Assembly: GCF_004324835.1 (NCBI RefSeq)
Contig: NW_021163026.1
Coordinates: 2,475,271-2,539,270 of the forward strand
DNA from: Dendronephthya gigantea
Taxonomy: Eukaryota > Cnidaria > Anthozoa > Malacalcyonacea > Nephtheidae
Direction: 5' to 3'
DNA: 64,000 bases
The notes under the pieces were generated by a model that did no database searches, had not been told where the DNA came from, and saw only the letters and a list, made by a program, of their open reading frames with translations. Below, in pieces: positions 34,586-46,049 of the stretch (its first letter is position 1; every line of letters starts with the position of its first letter). Position numbers and translations under genes: made by a program.

Positions 34586-34591
34586 AATAAA
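34586..34591 (+). terminator. poly(A) signal of EIF4H
   Basis: AATAAA followed by a T/G-rich stretch (GTTGTTCC, then TTTTGAGTGTATTTG), at the end of the EIF4H 3'UTR. Between here and 35,334 I see only repeats. Confidence 0.55.
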
Positions 34592-34894
34592 GTTGTTCCT
34601 CGAAATTTTGAGTGTATTTGTTTCGGGCAAACGTCGCCGCATTTACACATAAATAAGCGCAAGTAACTTAAGTATAAATGCATTTATTGTTATATTAATT
34701 GACAAATAATCATAATATTAATTTCATATACAAGTTGGACAATTCCATTTTAAAATAAATATGAGAACTGAGAAGCTATGTCCCTCTGGCTATTTCATAC
34801 ACGGTGCGGTAAATACAAGAAAAAAACTCATCAAATTTTGATGCACCTCAAGATGAAAAGATAAGTAGTGAAAAGACGTAAGTAGGAGTTCTTC

Positions 34895-35001
34895 ATAAGA
34901 GGGAAAAATAGGAGTGGAAAGGAGTAAATAAGAGGGGGAAATAGGAGTGGAAAGGAGTAAATAAGAGGGGGAAATAGGAGTGAAAAGGAGTAAATAGGAG
35001 T
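34895..35001. repeat. 33-bp tandem repeat, about 3 copies
   Basis: Unit with GGAGTAAATAAGAGGGGG and AAATAGGAGTGGAAA, repeated about three times between EIF4H and the copine-like gene. Confidence 0.8.
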
Positions 35002-35333
35002 AGTTCATTGTGGTAAATCACATGGATGGATGATAATATTAAGTCGGAGATTGGACGAAACTCGAAGAGTAGATTACAATGGATGCAACTGGAGGTGTTA
35101 AATGTCATTAAATACATTCATCAATCCTTGCCTTCATTATACCAAGGTTGGAACCCCAGATTTGATGATAACTGATAAGTATAATTCTGTAATTCTGAAA
35201 TAATTTTTATTAAATTATTAACCACAATGATTCATGATCATGATCATGATCATAAACCACAATGATTCATGATATCATGATCGTTGACGTGTTGTGACCC
35301 ACACTTGAATGAGCGTGTGCGCTAAATCCAACT

Positions 35334-36434
35334 TCACAAATCCGTTTCAAGAACGCCCTCGACGCTCTTTCTTCGTATAACATGATTGACCTGGCGACTT
35401 TCCTTGATTTTTTTGCGACGCACAACACCAGTCCCCGCGTTCTTATTCAGGTCCACGCTGCCATTCTTTCCCAGAAGTCCTAGCGACCTGATAGCTCTAT
35501 ACTGATCGGGAATCTCCATGAGAGCCTGGACTGCGAAATCCTCTTCGGCATCACGCGAGAAACGGGAACTCTTCTTTTCTAAGAATTCCACGAATTGAAA
35601 ATTATCGAAACGTCTTTGGGGTAATTTGTCATCGTACTCATGCATCACCTCCCAAGGGCCATCCCCTACCCCGACCAATACTATAGACAATGGATAATTT
35701 GATGCCTCGACAATCGCTGCTCTCGTATCAAAATCTTGTTCATTCTCAACCCTGCCATCAGCGATGATCAAAAGAACGTGATACTTGCCAGTTTGCTGTA
35801 CGATCTGGATGGACTTTCTAATAATAGGAGCGAAACTTGTTGGTCCACTTAAAGCAACAGAGCCAACTGTTCTCGTGTAGCGAGCAAGAACATCTTCAAC
35901 ACCTTTGCATGGCGATTCGTCCATCAACGAGAACACGCTGTGATCCTTGGTCCGTTCATCCCCAAATCCGAATACAGGGATCAAGTGATCTTCGTCTAAA
36001 TCTTGCAATCCTTCGCCTATAGCCCTGATAACTCTCTGATAAGGATTCCATTTATTAATTCGTTGAGATTTTGGATCTATAGAGATATTATGTAGAGAGC
36101 GGCCGCCGAATGTTTTCCGTCCTTGCCACTCGTTGCTTGCGGTGAAGTCAATTCCAATAATAAGATTCGCTTTTTTGAGTCCACTCGCTCGCATCGCTTT
36201 CGTGATTTCGGCAATGGAACTAAAGCGATCTTCAATTTCGGCGAAAGTATTTGACCTATTCGTGACACCTAGTTTACGCAGCAACGACCAATTTCGTATC
36301 CTGGTTGGAAGAATATTGTAAGCTTTCCTTGGATAGTAAAGTATATTATAAATGATGTAAGCAAACCAAACAAAGACGATTGAAATGACAACAAACTCCA
36401 ACAGTATAAAAAATACACTTGAGATTTCTGCCAT
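35334..36434 (-). CDS. RGLG-like copine/vWA protein without RING, membrane-anchored
   Basis: Single-exon 366 aa. Residues 5-34 are strongly hydrophobic (FFILLEFVVISIVFVWFAY), an N-terminal membrane anchor. A copine-type von Willebrand A domain spans about residues 65-325. Its MIDAS metal-site residues are visible as DFTAS (D96, T98, S100), SGPTSFAPI (T199) and IIADGR (D226). The block YPLSIVLVGVGDGPWEVM and the FDNFQFVEF and ALMEIPDQY motifs match plant RGLG E3 ligases closely. RGLG proteins end in a RING finger; here the C-terminus is a basic tail with no cysteines, so ligase activity is not expected. It also lacks the C2 domains of classical copines. Its role is unknown; binding partners through the metal site at a membrane is the likely mode. 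Confidence 0.85.
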   Translation of the reverse strand: MAEISSVFFILLEFVVISIVFVWFAYIIYNILYYPRKAYNILPTRIRNWSLLRKLGVTNRSNTFAEIEDRFSSIAEITKAMRASGLKKANLIIGIDFTASNEWQGRKTFGGRSLHNISIDPKSQRINKWNPYQRVIRAIGEGLQDLDEDHLIPVFGFGDERTKDHSVFSLMDESPCKGVEDVLARYTRTVGSVALSGPTSFAPIIRKSIQIVQQTGKYHVLLIIADGRVENEQDFDTRAAIVEASNYPLSIVLVGVGDGPWEVMHEYDDKLPQRRFDNFQFVEFLEKKSSRFSRDAEEDFAVQALMEIPDQYRAIRSLGLLGKNGSVDLNKNAGTGVVRRKKIKESRQVNHVIRRKSVEGVLETDL

Positions 36435-36559
36435 TACAACACTGTTGGGGATATTATCGTTGTTTTTATCGAAATAATTTGCATATAATCTTCCACATCA
36501 GTGAGTATAGGCATCAAAGAATTTTTCCAAGTACTTTTCGTATTACTCCGCGAGACAAA

Positions 36560-36730
36560 TTACCCTTTTTAACATATTATCATCAATTAAAAAGTACGCC
36601 AAAGTCAAATCGTATCTTAGTGAATTCCAAATTGCCTTCACCTTTGCCTAACAGGAAGAGATCTTCTCCACTTAATAATAACTCAACTCCTAATATTCAA
36701 TGTAAACCGTCTATGTTTTTATTAAACTAG
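36560..36730 (+). mobile_element. possible Penelope-like retroelement remnant
   Basis: A translated stretch with HQLKSTPKSNRI and CPLNNN/TPNI-like spacing recalls the segment before the GIY-YIG domain in Penelope-like elements of invertebrates. It is short and decayed, with no reverse transcriptase nearby. Weak call. Confidence 0.25.
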
Positions 36731-36734
36731 CTTG

Positions 36735-37940
36735 AGTTTACTTTCAAAATGAAGTTCAAATCGTTATTAAACACCCCCACAAGTACAGGAACTTGGCCAG
36801 CTTCCTGCTCTGTCATAAATTAGCACTTCCAAATGAAAGATGTACTTTAAAAGAATGTTTGTCGATGCGATTCTTTGATGTAGACACGTCTTTTATTATT
36901 GCACCCGCTTTAGACTAGCCACTGGATAGCCAATAATAATTAGCATGTTCATAAATGCAATTTTGTCGCGTATGTAAACACAATTGATAGTTGAGTCTTG
37001 ACAAATAATGGCATATCATATTATACACCCATTCACACAATTCTTTTGTAGTATGATTCTATCATGTTTCACCGATCACCACCTTTATATGAAAGGCCAG
37101 AAACGCCTCCGTTTGACCAGAAACGCCTGCGTTGTTACGAATTTACGTATTTTAAAACGCCTTGTAATATAGTCACGGATGAATACGTAATCATCCATCC
37201 ACTGTTGGAATTGGAGATGACTGCTTGAAATATTGCGCAAAAGGATGTTTATAGTTGATGCAACGTCATCGACATTCCCTGGAAAACGCAAATTATGACG
37301 AATAGAATTCGCCCGATGACGTGTGCCAACCCGCAGAACAAAGCTCTCTGTAGCCGCAGCAAATGATGAGAAAAAAAATGTTTATCCCACAAGGCGAAAT
37401 CGTTCGTTTTTTTATTGTGTGATAACAATCGAAGCGGATTCCCTTCACTGACCACAATTGAGAAAGAATTCAAGCAAAAAATTTAATCACTGGAAAGTGG
37501 AAAATTTTATCCACCGGAAAGTGGTTCTTGAATCGCCCTAAACATTGCCCGTTGCTCTGTGCTCAGTATAACCTGAATTAATGTTTAAAGTTGGGATTAT
37601 TCTAGTTGCGTTTTTAGTTTCTCAGCTTCCAATTTGTAGTTATATCGTCTTTCATGCATTTTAACAAAGGTTAAGGCATTAGCATCCGGTGGATAACGCT
37701 ATCTAGACTTCCTGCTAGGGACCAAGGATAAACCTTGGACAGAAACACGGTTGGTCTGAGAGCCAAAACAAGTACAAAATTTCTACTTGTTTTGACTTTA
37801 GATAAGCAGAAGAACAAAGATACTGTTAAAATCCAAGATGTTTAAACAAAATCTCAAATTATAATTCAATATAAATATAACGTAATCTATTCATAATTTT
37901 AGTGTCTTTCAACATAAATCATATGAAGTACCAGAAAAAT
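36735..37940. other. intergenic, copine-like gene to SELENOH 3'UTR
   Basis: No supported gene on either strand. Open frames around 37,085-37,473 have no recognisable domain or splice context. Confidence 0.55.
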
Positions 37941-37948
37941 ACACATAC

Positions 37949-37991
37949 ATCAAGATTGCGGCTTTGAAACAATTTCACCACAATCTATCAT
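37949..37991 (-). promoter_or_regulatory. SECIS element of SELENOH
   Basis: Read on the minus strand: ATGAT, then AGATTGTGG pairing with CCGCAATCT (9 bp with one G-T), then TGAT. This gives the non-Watson-Crick quartet (U-U, G-A, A-G, U-U) of a eukaryotic SECIS. The apical part contains AAA 11 nt after the quartet, followed by a possible 3-bp mini-stem (TTG/CAA), as in form 2. It lies about 100 nt after the SELENOH stop codon, the expected place for recoding its TGA as selenocysteine. Confidence 0.85.
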
Positions 37992-38093
37992 CAATATTCT
38001 TTTGTACCAACTATTACCTCTTGCTGAACTATTAACTATTATGTTGGCTGGATATTTTACTTTAAACACAACACATTATTTATATTTGCCTAC

Positions 38094-39112
38094 TTACACC
38101 TCATTCAGTTGTTTCTCAATCTCGGAAATGACCGTTTGAATGTCTGGGAATTTCAACTTTCTTGGAGGACCTTTCTTGATTCCAGTCCAGATTAAAACCT
38201 CTGTTGAAAAACAAACAGTCAAAAATGTTTCACCTGACCAAATACACTTAGCAAAAGGGGGTGTTTAGCTGGGGATTCTACAGTAAACCATTTCATGTTT
38301 GTTATCTTGGTGAAGATGAGTTTAATGATAGCCATTAAACAGGATATACAACAATTTGCAGCTATGGATGGGAAGTCCCAGCTATTATCAAAAATGATCT
38401 GGCATAGATTACATTGGATTCCTAAGTAGGGTACCCACTACCCATGGTCTCATTGCCAGATAATAGTTAACCAACAGCCAGTGACAGGTAGATGTTATTA
38501 ACCAGCTGATTTACAGACTGTGGAAACACCTGGAGGGTGAATTACAAGCAACCATACCTGTATCATCATCTTTGTACAACATAACTTCAAAACTTTTAGA
38601 TCTTGGTTTTTTAGGATTTATTTTTATTTCAACATTAGGAAATGCTTCCTGCAACTCTTCAGAAAGCTGGTCAGCATTCCTCTTGTAGACACGTCAAGAA
38701 TCGCTAAAAACACAAAGGAAATATAAGAATTCTGCATTACTAGAGTACATTGCCTCCTATGAAATTCAAAATAAGATAAACTGCATTACCATCTTTCGAT
38801 CTTCAACGAGAACTCCTTTAAACGATGCTTCTGTTCTTTGTTTTTCGTTTTCTTGCTTTCTTCAGGCTTTAACTCAACGTCAGAAGTCTCTCTTTTACGT
38901 TTCAAATCACCTGAAGATTTCTCATCAACTTCACCTGCTTCCTTTTCGCTTTTTTGCGATGAAAGAGGGAAATCGGGGCTTGCTGGAGCCTCTTCAGTTA
39001 AATTCTCATTCTTGTCTACAGCCTCTGCCTTCTTTTCGCTTTTATCCGCGTCTGTTTTCGTGTCTGGATCTTTAATATTCTTTTTTCTGCGAGTTTGTTT
39101 TCTCCTCGCCAT
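38094..39112 (-). CDS. SELENOH: Selenoprotein H (TGA = selenocysteine)
   Basis: Three exons: 39112-38790, 38703-38558 and 38200-38094, in phase, for 191 residues including selenocysteine. The N-terminal 105 residues are lysine/glutamate-rich with nuclear-localisation-like clusters (MARRKQTRRKK, LKRKRE). Exon joining creates R-C-D-S-U-R-V-Y, where U is the TGA at 38,696-38,694; human SELENOH has C-T-S-U-R-V-Y. The rest matches the family: INPKKPRSKSFEVMLY and WTGIKKGPPRKLKFPD. The family is a thioredoxin-fold, CxxU redox protein of the nucleus/nucleolus. A convincing SECIS lies downstream at 37,991-37,949. A simple ORF scan would call only the first exon and stop. The long charged N-terminus is longer than in human. 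Confidence 0.92.
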
Positions 39113-39491
39113 GTTGGACCATGTGCATTTAAAACTTCACGATATCACATCGTTCAAAAAGCGTTTTCGCGGGAAAAAGACCCGAGCTGAAACATCGCCG
39201 AACACTGTCCGAGCGTTGCCGAGAGTTGTAGAAAGTAGTATATACAATTTGTTGTTATTTTAAAAATTTCAATGATTTATATTTAAATTTATATATTCAA
39301 ATTTAAATGATTTAATTGAAATGAGTGAATTAAATGTGTATAGAATTAAGATTACAAATTATATATCAATATTAGTCATAAATCCCGTAGTTGAAGGCGT
39401 TTTGTCTTTTTTCTAAAAACAGAAAAGAGGGCGTTGCCACCGAAAATATAACCTCATGCCGCACAAACAACTATCTCTAAATCACAAATAT

Positions 39492-42400
39492 TTAATATAC
39501 CTTCATTACTTTCCACATTTTCCGTTTCAACTCAGACAACAGTTCGTTGTTTACATTCGTCGCTGTTGTTGGCGCCGGGGCTTCGGGTTTAGTGAACTCC
39601 TGAATGGAAACATCGTTACAAAACACATGTTATAACAAGCACCGCTTGAGTTGAGGAATTGTTGATTTTACACAATTTTGAATCGTGTCGCCTGTGTCAT
39701 CACTGAACGTGTAATGCTGAGAAGACGGGCAAGATAAAAAGTAATCTATCATTCGAGTAAAAAAAGTTTTTATCGTAGAACTTTTTGTCATACCTGGGTT
39801 GTGTGTTCATCAACGTAAATACGCAATACAGAACCCCAATTCTTTAGGTGCGGGTGCAATTTCTACATAAGAAAGAAGAAGTGGTGGTGAAGAGGATTAT
39901 CAGGGAGGATTATCAGGGAGGATTATCAAAGAGGATTATTAGAGAGGGTTATCAGAGAGGATTATCAGAGAGGATTATCAGTGAAGATTATCATAGAGGA
40001 CTATCATGCAGAGAGGACTATCAGAGAGGATTATCAGAAAAGAATTACCAGAGAGGATTATCAGAGAGGATTATCAGAAAAGGATTACCAGAGAGGATTA
40101 TCAGAGAGGATTACCAGAGAGGATTACCACAGATAAAGAGATTATCAGATATATTCACCTGTAGCATAGCTTGGGCAGCCACCTCTCTCCCTAGTCTCTT
40201 ACTACGACACGTTCCCTGGACAAGAAAAGTAAAGATTTATTATAAGTATTCAGATACGCAGGGAAGCTGTTAAAATTAGATGAACCATCAAATCTCTTTT
40301 AAACAACGAGAAATACCGTCGCTTTGTGCTTGCCACATTCCATGGTAAAATTCAACTGTTTGTCCTTTCCTTGTTTTAAATCGAATTTAACACCAGTGGT
40401 TAAAACGCCCTGGTTTCTGAAATGAAAAAAACACAGATGCATTACATACAGCAAAACTAGCAAGGGAAGTGGGAAAGCTTGTATCAGAATGTCATCAACT
40501 TTCGCACAACAATTTTCACTCCCAGGAAGTAGAGTTCCATGCAAAATGATTAGACGGAACTACCCTTGAAATATAAATAACGAAACAAGCTTCTTTCTAT
40601 CTTATCAAACTGCCTGCTGAACCGCTGGTGATAGTTTTTTACATAGCTCAAACCGGCCAGATTTGTTTGACGGTGGAACGTTTATCATTACCTTTTGATG
40701 CATTCGTTTAAAACTTGGTTGGGACTCAAAAGTCCTAACTTCGTCGTGAGTTCATACACATTTGGATCTTCGATGGGAATACTGTCAAAAATCTGAATGA
40801 AAGGTTGAAAAATATAGAAGTAAACAATGTTTAGAATCAAGCGATATTTAGTGGAGAACAATCCTTCCAGAATTACCTTTAAATTTTCTTCAACGTCAAG
40901 AAGTTTCTTAAAAGACTCAGGCATAAATATCTCCAAAGTTTTCTGAGCAGCAAAGGTCATAGCTTGTTTCTTACTCATAGCCATTCCACTGCCGTAGAGC
41001 AAGCCATCCACCCTGACCGTCGCGAGAAAAGGCGTTTTAGAAGCACCGCTTTCATCAATAGTGTACTCTGGTTTAACCTGCAACACCTTCAAGCAATATT
41101 CGTGTAGTAAAGACCTAGGACTCTTTCCAGCCGGGCTGATAACAACTTTTTCGTTGCCTTTTGATGTTAGTTTAGTTCCTTGCACGAGGTATGGTATCGT
41201 TTTCAGAATTTGTGTTGATTTAAGGGTGACTGGTTTCTGAGCGGGCATATCATTCGTGTCTGTAACTACCAGGTTCCTCTCTTCTTCTCTTGTTATGAAC
41301 TGAAACTTCCACAGCTTACCCAAGTAATCAGCAACTTCACCGACACTTGACATTTCGAGTTGTTCTGTCTCTGTCTTGTCTGAAACATCTTCCGCAGCGC
41401 TGCTGTCATTGTCGCTGTTTTCCAAAGCTTTAACTGAGGTAATTGTCTTGTTGACCTCAGCCATTTTGTTGTTACCATCAGCTTCTTTGCTCTCATTGTT
41501 TCCTAAGTTATTACCATAAAGACCATGTTCCTTCATCTCCAAGCTGAGATCACCAACATCAGTACCATCCTCATTACTCTGGCTACCAACATCAGTACCA
41601 TCCTCATTACTCTGGCTACCAACATCAATACCATCCTGGCTACTCTGGCTACCAACATCAATACAATCCTCGCTACTCTGGCTACCAACATCAATACCAT
41701 CCTCATTACTCTGGCTACCAACATCAATACCATCTTCATTACTCTGGCTACCAACATCAATACCATCTTCATTACTCTGGCTATCAACATCAATACCATC
41801 TTCATTACTCTGGCTACCAGCATCAATACCATCCTCATTACTCTGGCTACCAACATCAATACCATCTTCATTACCGGTACTCTGGCTACCAACATTAATA
41901 CCATCTTCATTACTCTGGCTACCAACATCAATACCATCCTGGTTACCCTGGCTTTTACTGCCACTATCATTACCAACTAGGTTATCTCCACCCTCCAAAC
42001 CATGTGAATTACATTGGTTACTACCACTGTCACCTTTACCACCATCAATATTGCTACTATCCTTGATCACAACACAACCACAAGTACCACAATCATTTTC
42101 ACCCTTCATAATCATTGGAGATTGTAATTCAACACTGTCCATTGTCAATTTCACATCACATTTAGCATTGTTGCCATTGTTACCAAGATAGTTCTCATGG
42201 TCATCACAATGGTTGTCAAGGTTACCCGTATGGTGACCAATGTTACCATCATGTATGGTATCCAGCGGTTTTCTCTTCTTGTGAGTATTCTGTTCTTTCT
42301 TCGATGCTAGGAACTCATGCAAACATGGTATTGCAGCAGTTGGGACATTGTGTTTCTGATCAGATGAACATTTATGTTAGGAATAAGTGCCGATATATCT

Positions 42401-43274
42401 TATTACTAAACTGGGAAGTCTCAGCTGAAGCTAGTCTACATGTTAGCAATTAAGAGATTGTTTCTCTTCCTTCTCTTTCAGACAATTGTGAAATTAAAAT
42501 GAAACTGAAATCAATACTCCTGGCTTCTGTCTTTCTATGGGCTAATCTGTCTGAGTTTACCTCTTTAAAATATATTTCATTTTTACGAATGAACATTTCA
42601 TATTAATACCAAACCAATCATTGCAGTATTAGTTTCAAAGGTCTTGCTTGAGAAGGTGATATAAGGCAGCAGAAATACTTGTTTTCCATTGGTTAGACTG
42701 ATGAACAGCCTTGGCAAAGTAAACAACATATTTCGACAGCCACAAGAGAGATATCCACGCAATATAATCATACTTTACCCTAACACTGGCTCCCCCGATG
42801 TGGTACGGACGTGACCAAGTGCATATTCTTGTTTTTCGATTCAGGTAAACAATTCCACCACTCTTATGGTAGATACCAACCCAGTCTTGTGGTAAAGCAA
42901 GGTTAGGTTGCTGACCACTAACTAGTTGGGAAGAAAATATTCACAATATAAAATTATGGTTATTCTGCACGTAGTTAGGTAACATTCATCTTTCACTTGA
43001 CTCCTGTAAACCAAATTCATGCAATACACCATTATCTGATTATATTGCTATGAACTTTTATTTCTTCGTGCGATAAACTTGACTTGTTTATAAACAGCGC
43101 AGTTAATACGGAACATTTTCAAAAAACACAACTGTCAATTGTCAAAAAATACAACTTACGTTTAACGACCCGCACTAATTCCTCTGGTTCCAATAGTTGA
43201 TCTCGAAAATCATCCACATTTCCACAATCGATACTCGTAGTTAATATCGCGTCTGATTCATGCTTTCGTTTCAT
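39492..43274 (-). CDS. DGCR8: Microprocessor subunit DGCR8/Pasha
   Basis: Eight coding exons: 43274-43160, 42921-42779, 42355-40877, 40792-40692, 40416-40317, 40215-40159, 39862-39794 and 39599-39492; 723 aa. DGCR8 binds Drosha and primary microRNA hairpins in the nucleus. In order: a WW-type motif (DWVGIYHKSGGIVYLNRK, TWSRPY); the heme-region motif IPCLHEF, with the cysteine that ligates heme in human; a long Asn/Ser/Asp-rich linker with about 12 copies of an 11-residue repeat (SQSNEDGIDVG) near residues 220-355; dsRBD1 (SPAGKSPRSLLHEYCLKVLQ ... DGLLYGSG); dsRBD2 (VYELTTKLGLLSPNQVLNEC ... MECGKHKA); HPHLKNWGSVLRIY; and a C-terminal helix. The intron 40,876-40,793 is 84 nt and open in frame. 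Confidence 0.94.
39880..40145. repeat. 13-bp minisatellite in DGCR8 intron
   Basis: About 20 copies of GGATTATCAGAGA and variants, between two C-terminal DGCR8 exons. It produces a spurious plus-strand frame (EDYQRGLSERI repeats). Confidence 0.9.
41548..41950 (-). repeat. 33-bp coding minisatellite inside DGCR8
   Basis: Direct repeat of 33 bp encoding SQSNEDGIDVG, about 12 units, in frame. All three frames on both strands stay open across it, so shadow frames exist on the plus strand and minus strand. One unit has a two-residue insertion (STGNEDG). Confidence 0.9.
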
Positions 43275-43474
43275 TTTCAAACTTTTTTATACGATTTTAA
43301 AATTTTTAAAAAATAAAAATATTTGTTGGTCACTGCTTTACTTCATGTAAGGATTATTAAATGGGGGATACCTTCTTAGATATTCTGGTTACTTTTGGTT
43401 ACAGGCTAATGTAGAATTTTAATATTTTTAGATGTAATATAAGTGACCATGCAATTTCGTAGTAATAATTCCTG
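43275..43474. promoter_or_regulatory. bidirectional promoter of DGCR8 and GNB1L
   Basis: Only 200 bp separate the divergent start codons of DGCR8 (43,274, minus) and GNB1L (43,475, plus). The interval must hold both transcription starts. No TATA box or known factor site stands out. Confidence 0.6.
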
Positions 43475-45264
43475 ATGGCTAGGCCACCCCCAGACCCAAT
43501 TTACATATTTCGTGGGCTGGGCTCTCCCGTCACTGCCGTCAAATTTATTACAACCGGCGAAGATCGACAAAGGTTGCTGTCTGGGTATGGTCAAGTAATA
43601 TATGTTCATCTCAAGCTTTCTTTTCAAAAATACCAAAGACTAAACCCAATCAATCAATGTATACCTTCATCTTTTCATCAGCGACCAGAAAGGGGTCGTG
43701 AGCATTTGGGACCTGACGACAAAGAGAGCAGAATTAACATTGAATGGTCATGATGATAAATCTATATTAAATGTAGACTATTTGACGGATGGTGAGGTGT
43801 TGAGGTAGTAACAGATGAATGCCACCATATTAACTTTCAAAGCTGATTTAGAGAATGCATTTTATCAAATCCCTTTCCTTTTTAAAAAACTGCATCCACC
43901 CCACTGTTCCATGATACTCACTCCTAGAATATTTCCCTCTACTCCCCACACACTTGAAACCTCATTCTACCAAGTGTAAGAGACTTCACACCTCTTATAA
44001 TTAACCACACCCAGCACTAAAATGGTTTCAACCCCTTTCCCTACCAAAATAAAACTTTTGATGATTGGATTCAAACCAATTACCTTTATTTAGTCACGGT
44101 CGTGATGGTAATGTCCACATATGGTGTCTTGGAAAACTGGAAATCAAGAGTAGTCTAAAAGTATCAGACATTGGATTTTGTAAATGTGAAATAATTTGTA
44201 TGTAACAAAATGTAAATTCTCATTGACTTAAGTAATTTAATGGTAGTTTTCTTCCAATAAACAGTTGTTTTACCAAAATTTTTTCAGATAATTTGCAGTG
44301 CAGCAATTCTATTTGTCTTGCTGTCTCAAGTGAGGATCAATCGCAGGTTAGTTAGAGTACAGTGGTCAGGACAAGGTGTCATGCATGCATCTTCATTTCT
44401 TCAACACAAAGTTAATCAGCATCAATCTCTTGGGATTGGCAGATTGACATTGTATGTTTGAAAACTAAGAAGATTATCACCCAATTGAAAGCAGATTCTT
44501 CAAAATCATTTGGTAAGAGGACATTTTAAGAATGCATAATAGCTTCAACTGACAATCAATTTATACCAGGTATGTGTATGTGTCTGAAAAACATCACGAA
44601 AGAGAGACCAGTTCTTTTGGCTGGCTATGAAAGTGGAGATGTCATCTTGTGGGATTTGGGATCTTCAAAAATGATATCAAAATTAAAAGTACACAATGAG
44701 CCAGGTAGACTTTCTCCCACACAGTTCTCTTAATAACATAACCTGCCTAAGTAAGCTTGACAGTCTACCATAACACATCGTTTTTTGTTTGTCAGTAATG
44801 TGCATTGATTTTGACAATGATTTGAAACGAGGGATAACTGGATCCGCTGAGGACAAATTAACCGTTTTTAAACTCACTGAGGAGGAATCGTTGCAGTTGG
44901 AAAACACTGTGAAAATAAAGAACTGTGGTGTCTCGGATGTCAAAATTCGTGGGGATTGCAAAATCTTCGCCACTGCTGGTTGGGATTGCAAGTAAGTAAA
45001 TGGATCAAGCAGACTTGGAAGTACCTCAAATGACATCAAATACGCAAGACGTTTCGTCTTGAAAAACGCTCCAGGCATTGTATTTTTCTAATTTTCTTTA
45101 GATTGAGAGTATTCAGTTGGAAGAGTTTAAAGCCGCTCGCGATCCTCAACTATCACACACAAACTGTGAATGCTTTGACTTTCTCTAATTGCTCGGAACA
45201 ACTGCTGGCTGCTGGGTCAAAAGACGGAAGGATAAGCCTGTGGTCACTTTACAAAGACAACTAG
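43475..45264 (+). CDS. GNB1L: WD40 protein GNB1L (Wdr79-like telomere/TTT-associated beta-like 1)
   Basis: Eight coding exons: 43475-43584, 43682-43804, 44094-44179, 44288-44346, 44443-44512, 44570-44704, 44796-44991 and 45102-45264, all in phase, 313 aa (human 327). It begins MARPPPDPIYIFRGLGSPV, matching the human PPPPPDPQFVLRGTQSPV start. WD-type repeats are recognisable by VSIWDL, VHIWCL, VILWDLG, FATAGWDCKLRVFSW and AAGSKDGRISLWSLY. The last repeat is nearly identical to human. GNB1L is a seven-bladed propeller linked to stability of PIKK-family kinases. The alias in the call is descriptive only; orthology to GNB1L is the supported part. It is divergent from DGCR8. Confidence 0.92.
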
Positions 45265-46049
45265 AATAACTACATTGAAATGTAATTGAAAATTTGACAA
45301 TCCACAAGTCATTATACGTTTGTTAAATAAATTTAGTTGATTTCACTAAAATCAACCGCAATAAATGGTCTAGCCATTTTTTAAGGACCTTTGCAAAGGT
45401 CGCAGTAATCTACAGCCTAATATTAACTTAGTGTTAAATATGACCTATTCTGGTTTATTCTACAATGAGATTTGGCTAGTTGTATTCGCACTAACATCGC
45501 CTCAAGAATGCATTCTATGGTTCATCAATGAACAGTAAATTCATCAAAATACCAAAAATTATGGCCTTCAGTTCAACCGTATCGTCATGAAGTTTAATAT
45601 GGTTGTGGTAGTAGGACATTGTGTGTACCAATCAGAGATGAAGGGAATCCCGCCTGGGGAAATCTGCACCACCTCTCTTTCTTAGAAAAGCCTAGAGTGA
45701 TTTCAGTAGGGCATGGCAGTTTCTCTGAAGCAATTTCCAAGAAGTTGACACGAAAGAAAATGGTGTAGAACACGATACGGCCGAAGAGAAGACCAGCTTA
45801 TAATATCCTAATCTTCCTCCCTTAAGGCTAGTTTCCACTCAGGAAAATTCTCCTTTAAATCGCACAGGGGAGGAAAGTTTCCTTTGTATGAATGCCGCCT
45901 GAGAACTCACCGACAAAGGAAATTTTCCTGTTCGTTCCGATCCAAAGGAGATTTTTTCTCAGTGGAAACTAGCATTTACGGAACGAGAACTTCGCACAAA
46001 GCTATCTATTCTTCCGTCCCTAGCGAGCTGGACAGGTAGGTTTATCTTC
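45265..46049. other. GNB1L 3'UTR and SGSM 3' flank
   Basis: Convergent 3' ends of GNB1L (plus) and SGSM (minus). Apart from the MITE at 45,828-45,973 I see no other feature. Confidence 0.5.
45828..45973. mobile_element. palindromic MITE
   Basis: A 146-bp element whose ends are GCTAGTTTCCACT and its perfect complement. Imperfect pairing continues over about 60 bp on each side (TCTCCTTT, GGAAA-TTTCC blocks), so the whole element folds into one long hairpin. No coding capacity; superfamily not determined. Confidence 0.75.

Noticed and set aside
39848-40273. EDYQRGLS repeat protein
   Set aside because: Encoded by a 13-bp intronic minisatellite in DGCR8.
41525-41980. Plus-strand repeat frame (ITLATNINTI) and a second minus-strand frame (VMKMVLMLVAR)
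   Set aside because: Shadows of the 33-bp coding repeat of DGCR8, which stays open in several frames.
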